From Ophiothrix spiculata (taxonomy: Eukaryota > Echinodermata > Ophiuroidea > Amphilepidida > Ophiotrichidae): a stretch of DNA of 22,242 nucleotides. The translations under genes were made by a program, and so were the position numbers. Location: the NCBI GenBank assembly GCA_000969725.1, contig JXSR01S003805.1. One strand, written 5' to 3'. The notes beneath the pieces are model-generated. The model ran no database searches. It was not told where the DNA came from and saw only the letters and a program-made list of their open reading frames with translations. Position 1 is the stretch's first letter. Every line of letters starts with the position of its first letter. This document shows, piece after piece, positions 22,110-22,242 of this stretch.

Positions 22110-22242
22110 ATTTACAGATAAGTTGTGAGTGATTTGATATATTTTATTACTTTGTAACATTTCATTTAGTAATATATTGTTTCAACACCCTTACTGTAAG
22201 GTTATTTCGTAAAATATTATTTGGCACTCCACATCCCTATTT

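Noticed and set aside
1..22242. CRISPR array, prokaryotic operon, tRNA or rRNA genes
   Set aside because: The window is intron-containing animal DNA; no regularly spaced short repeats, cloverleaf sequences or rRNA signatures were found.

Overview
The window is animal nuclear DNA. It is AT-rich, carries coding exons separated by consensus GT-AG introns, and is densely populated by small inverted-repeat transposons. One gene fills most of it, on the + strand. Ten exons join without an in-frame stop into a 732-residue coiled-coil protein (ATG at 395, stop at 18539-18541). I recognise it as an ortholog of CEP83 (CCDC41), a distal-appendage protein of the mother centriole. Human CEP83, as I remember it, is about 700 residues. 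Shared landmarks include the YQTLKAEHT segment, TPQKLEL at the start of exon 3, [26 protein letters not shown] and a final short coiled coil. The repeat content (Tc1/mariner-like, hAT-like, pogo-like and TTAA-flanked elements, and a Penelope-like endonuclease relic) would suit a marine invertebrate, perhaps an ambulacrarian such as an echinoderm or hemichordate. That taxonomic guess is inference only.

Layout. Bases 1-394 hold the upstream region and 5' leader. The first ~102 bases are one arm of a foldback repeat with two YY1-like motifs, and a fuller copy lies in intron 9. Exons: E1 395-573, E2 1608-1758, E3 3647-3871, E4 4357-4605, E5 5634-5880, E6 7697-7991, E7 8932-9295, E8 9788-9888, E9 11190-11358, E10 18323-18541. 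Intron 2 contains a decayed tandem array built from the 3' part of exon 2, its donor region and a short stretch of intron; two transposons later interrupted the array. Intron 9 (about 7 kb) is a transposon nest: a 225-bp MITE, two TTAA-bounded elements meeting at one TTAA (one with an hAT MITE and its 8-bp target duplication inside), a 150-bp MITE, a YY1-motif foldback, a Tc1-like element, a mariner-like element with a broken transposase relic, and another MITE. Downstream of the stop come a 53-bp tandem duplication in the 3' UTR, a large foldback carrying the C-terminal remnant of a GIY-YIG retroelement protein, a pogo-like MITE and several AATAAA signals.

I found no second gene, tRNA, rRNA or CRISPR array, and no new multi-gene system. 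The most interesting observations are structural. They are the ghost array of exon 2, a transposon insertion whose empty site is preserved in the opposite arm of the host foldback, a possible cassette exon with a tandem AG acceptor in intron 9, a transposon-derived promoter-proximal segment, and a KEN motif in a C-terminal extension that I do not recall from human CEP83.
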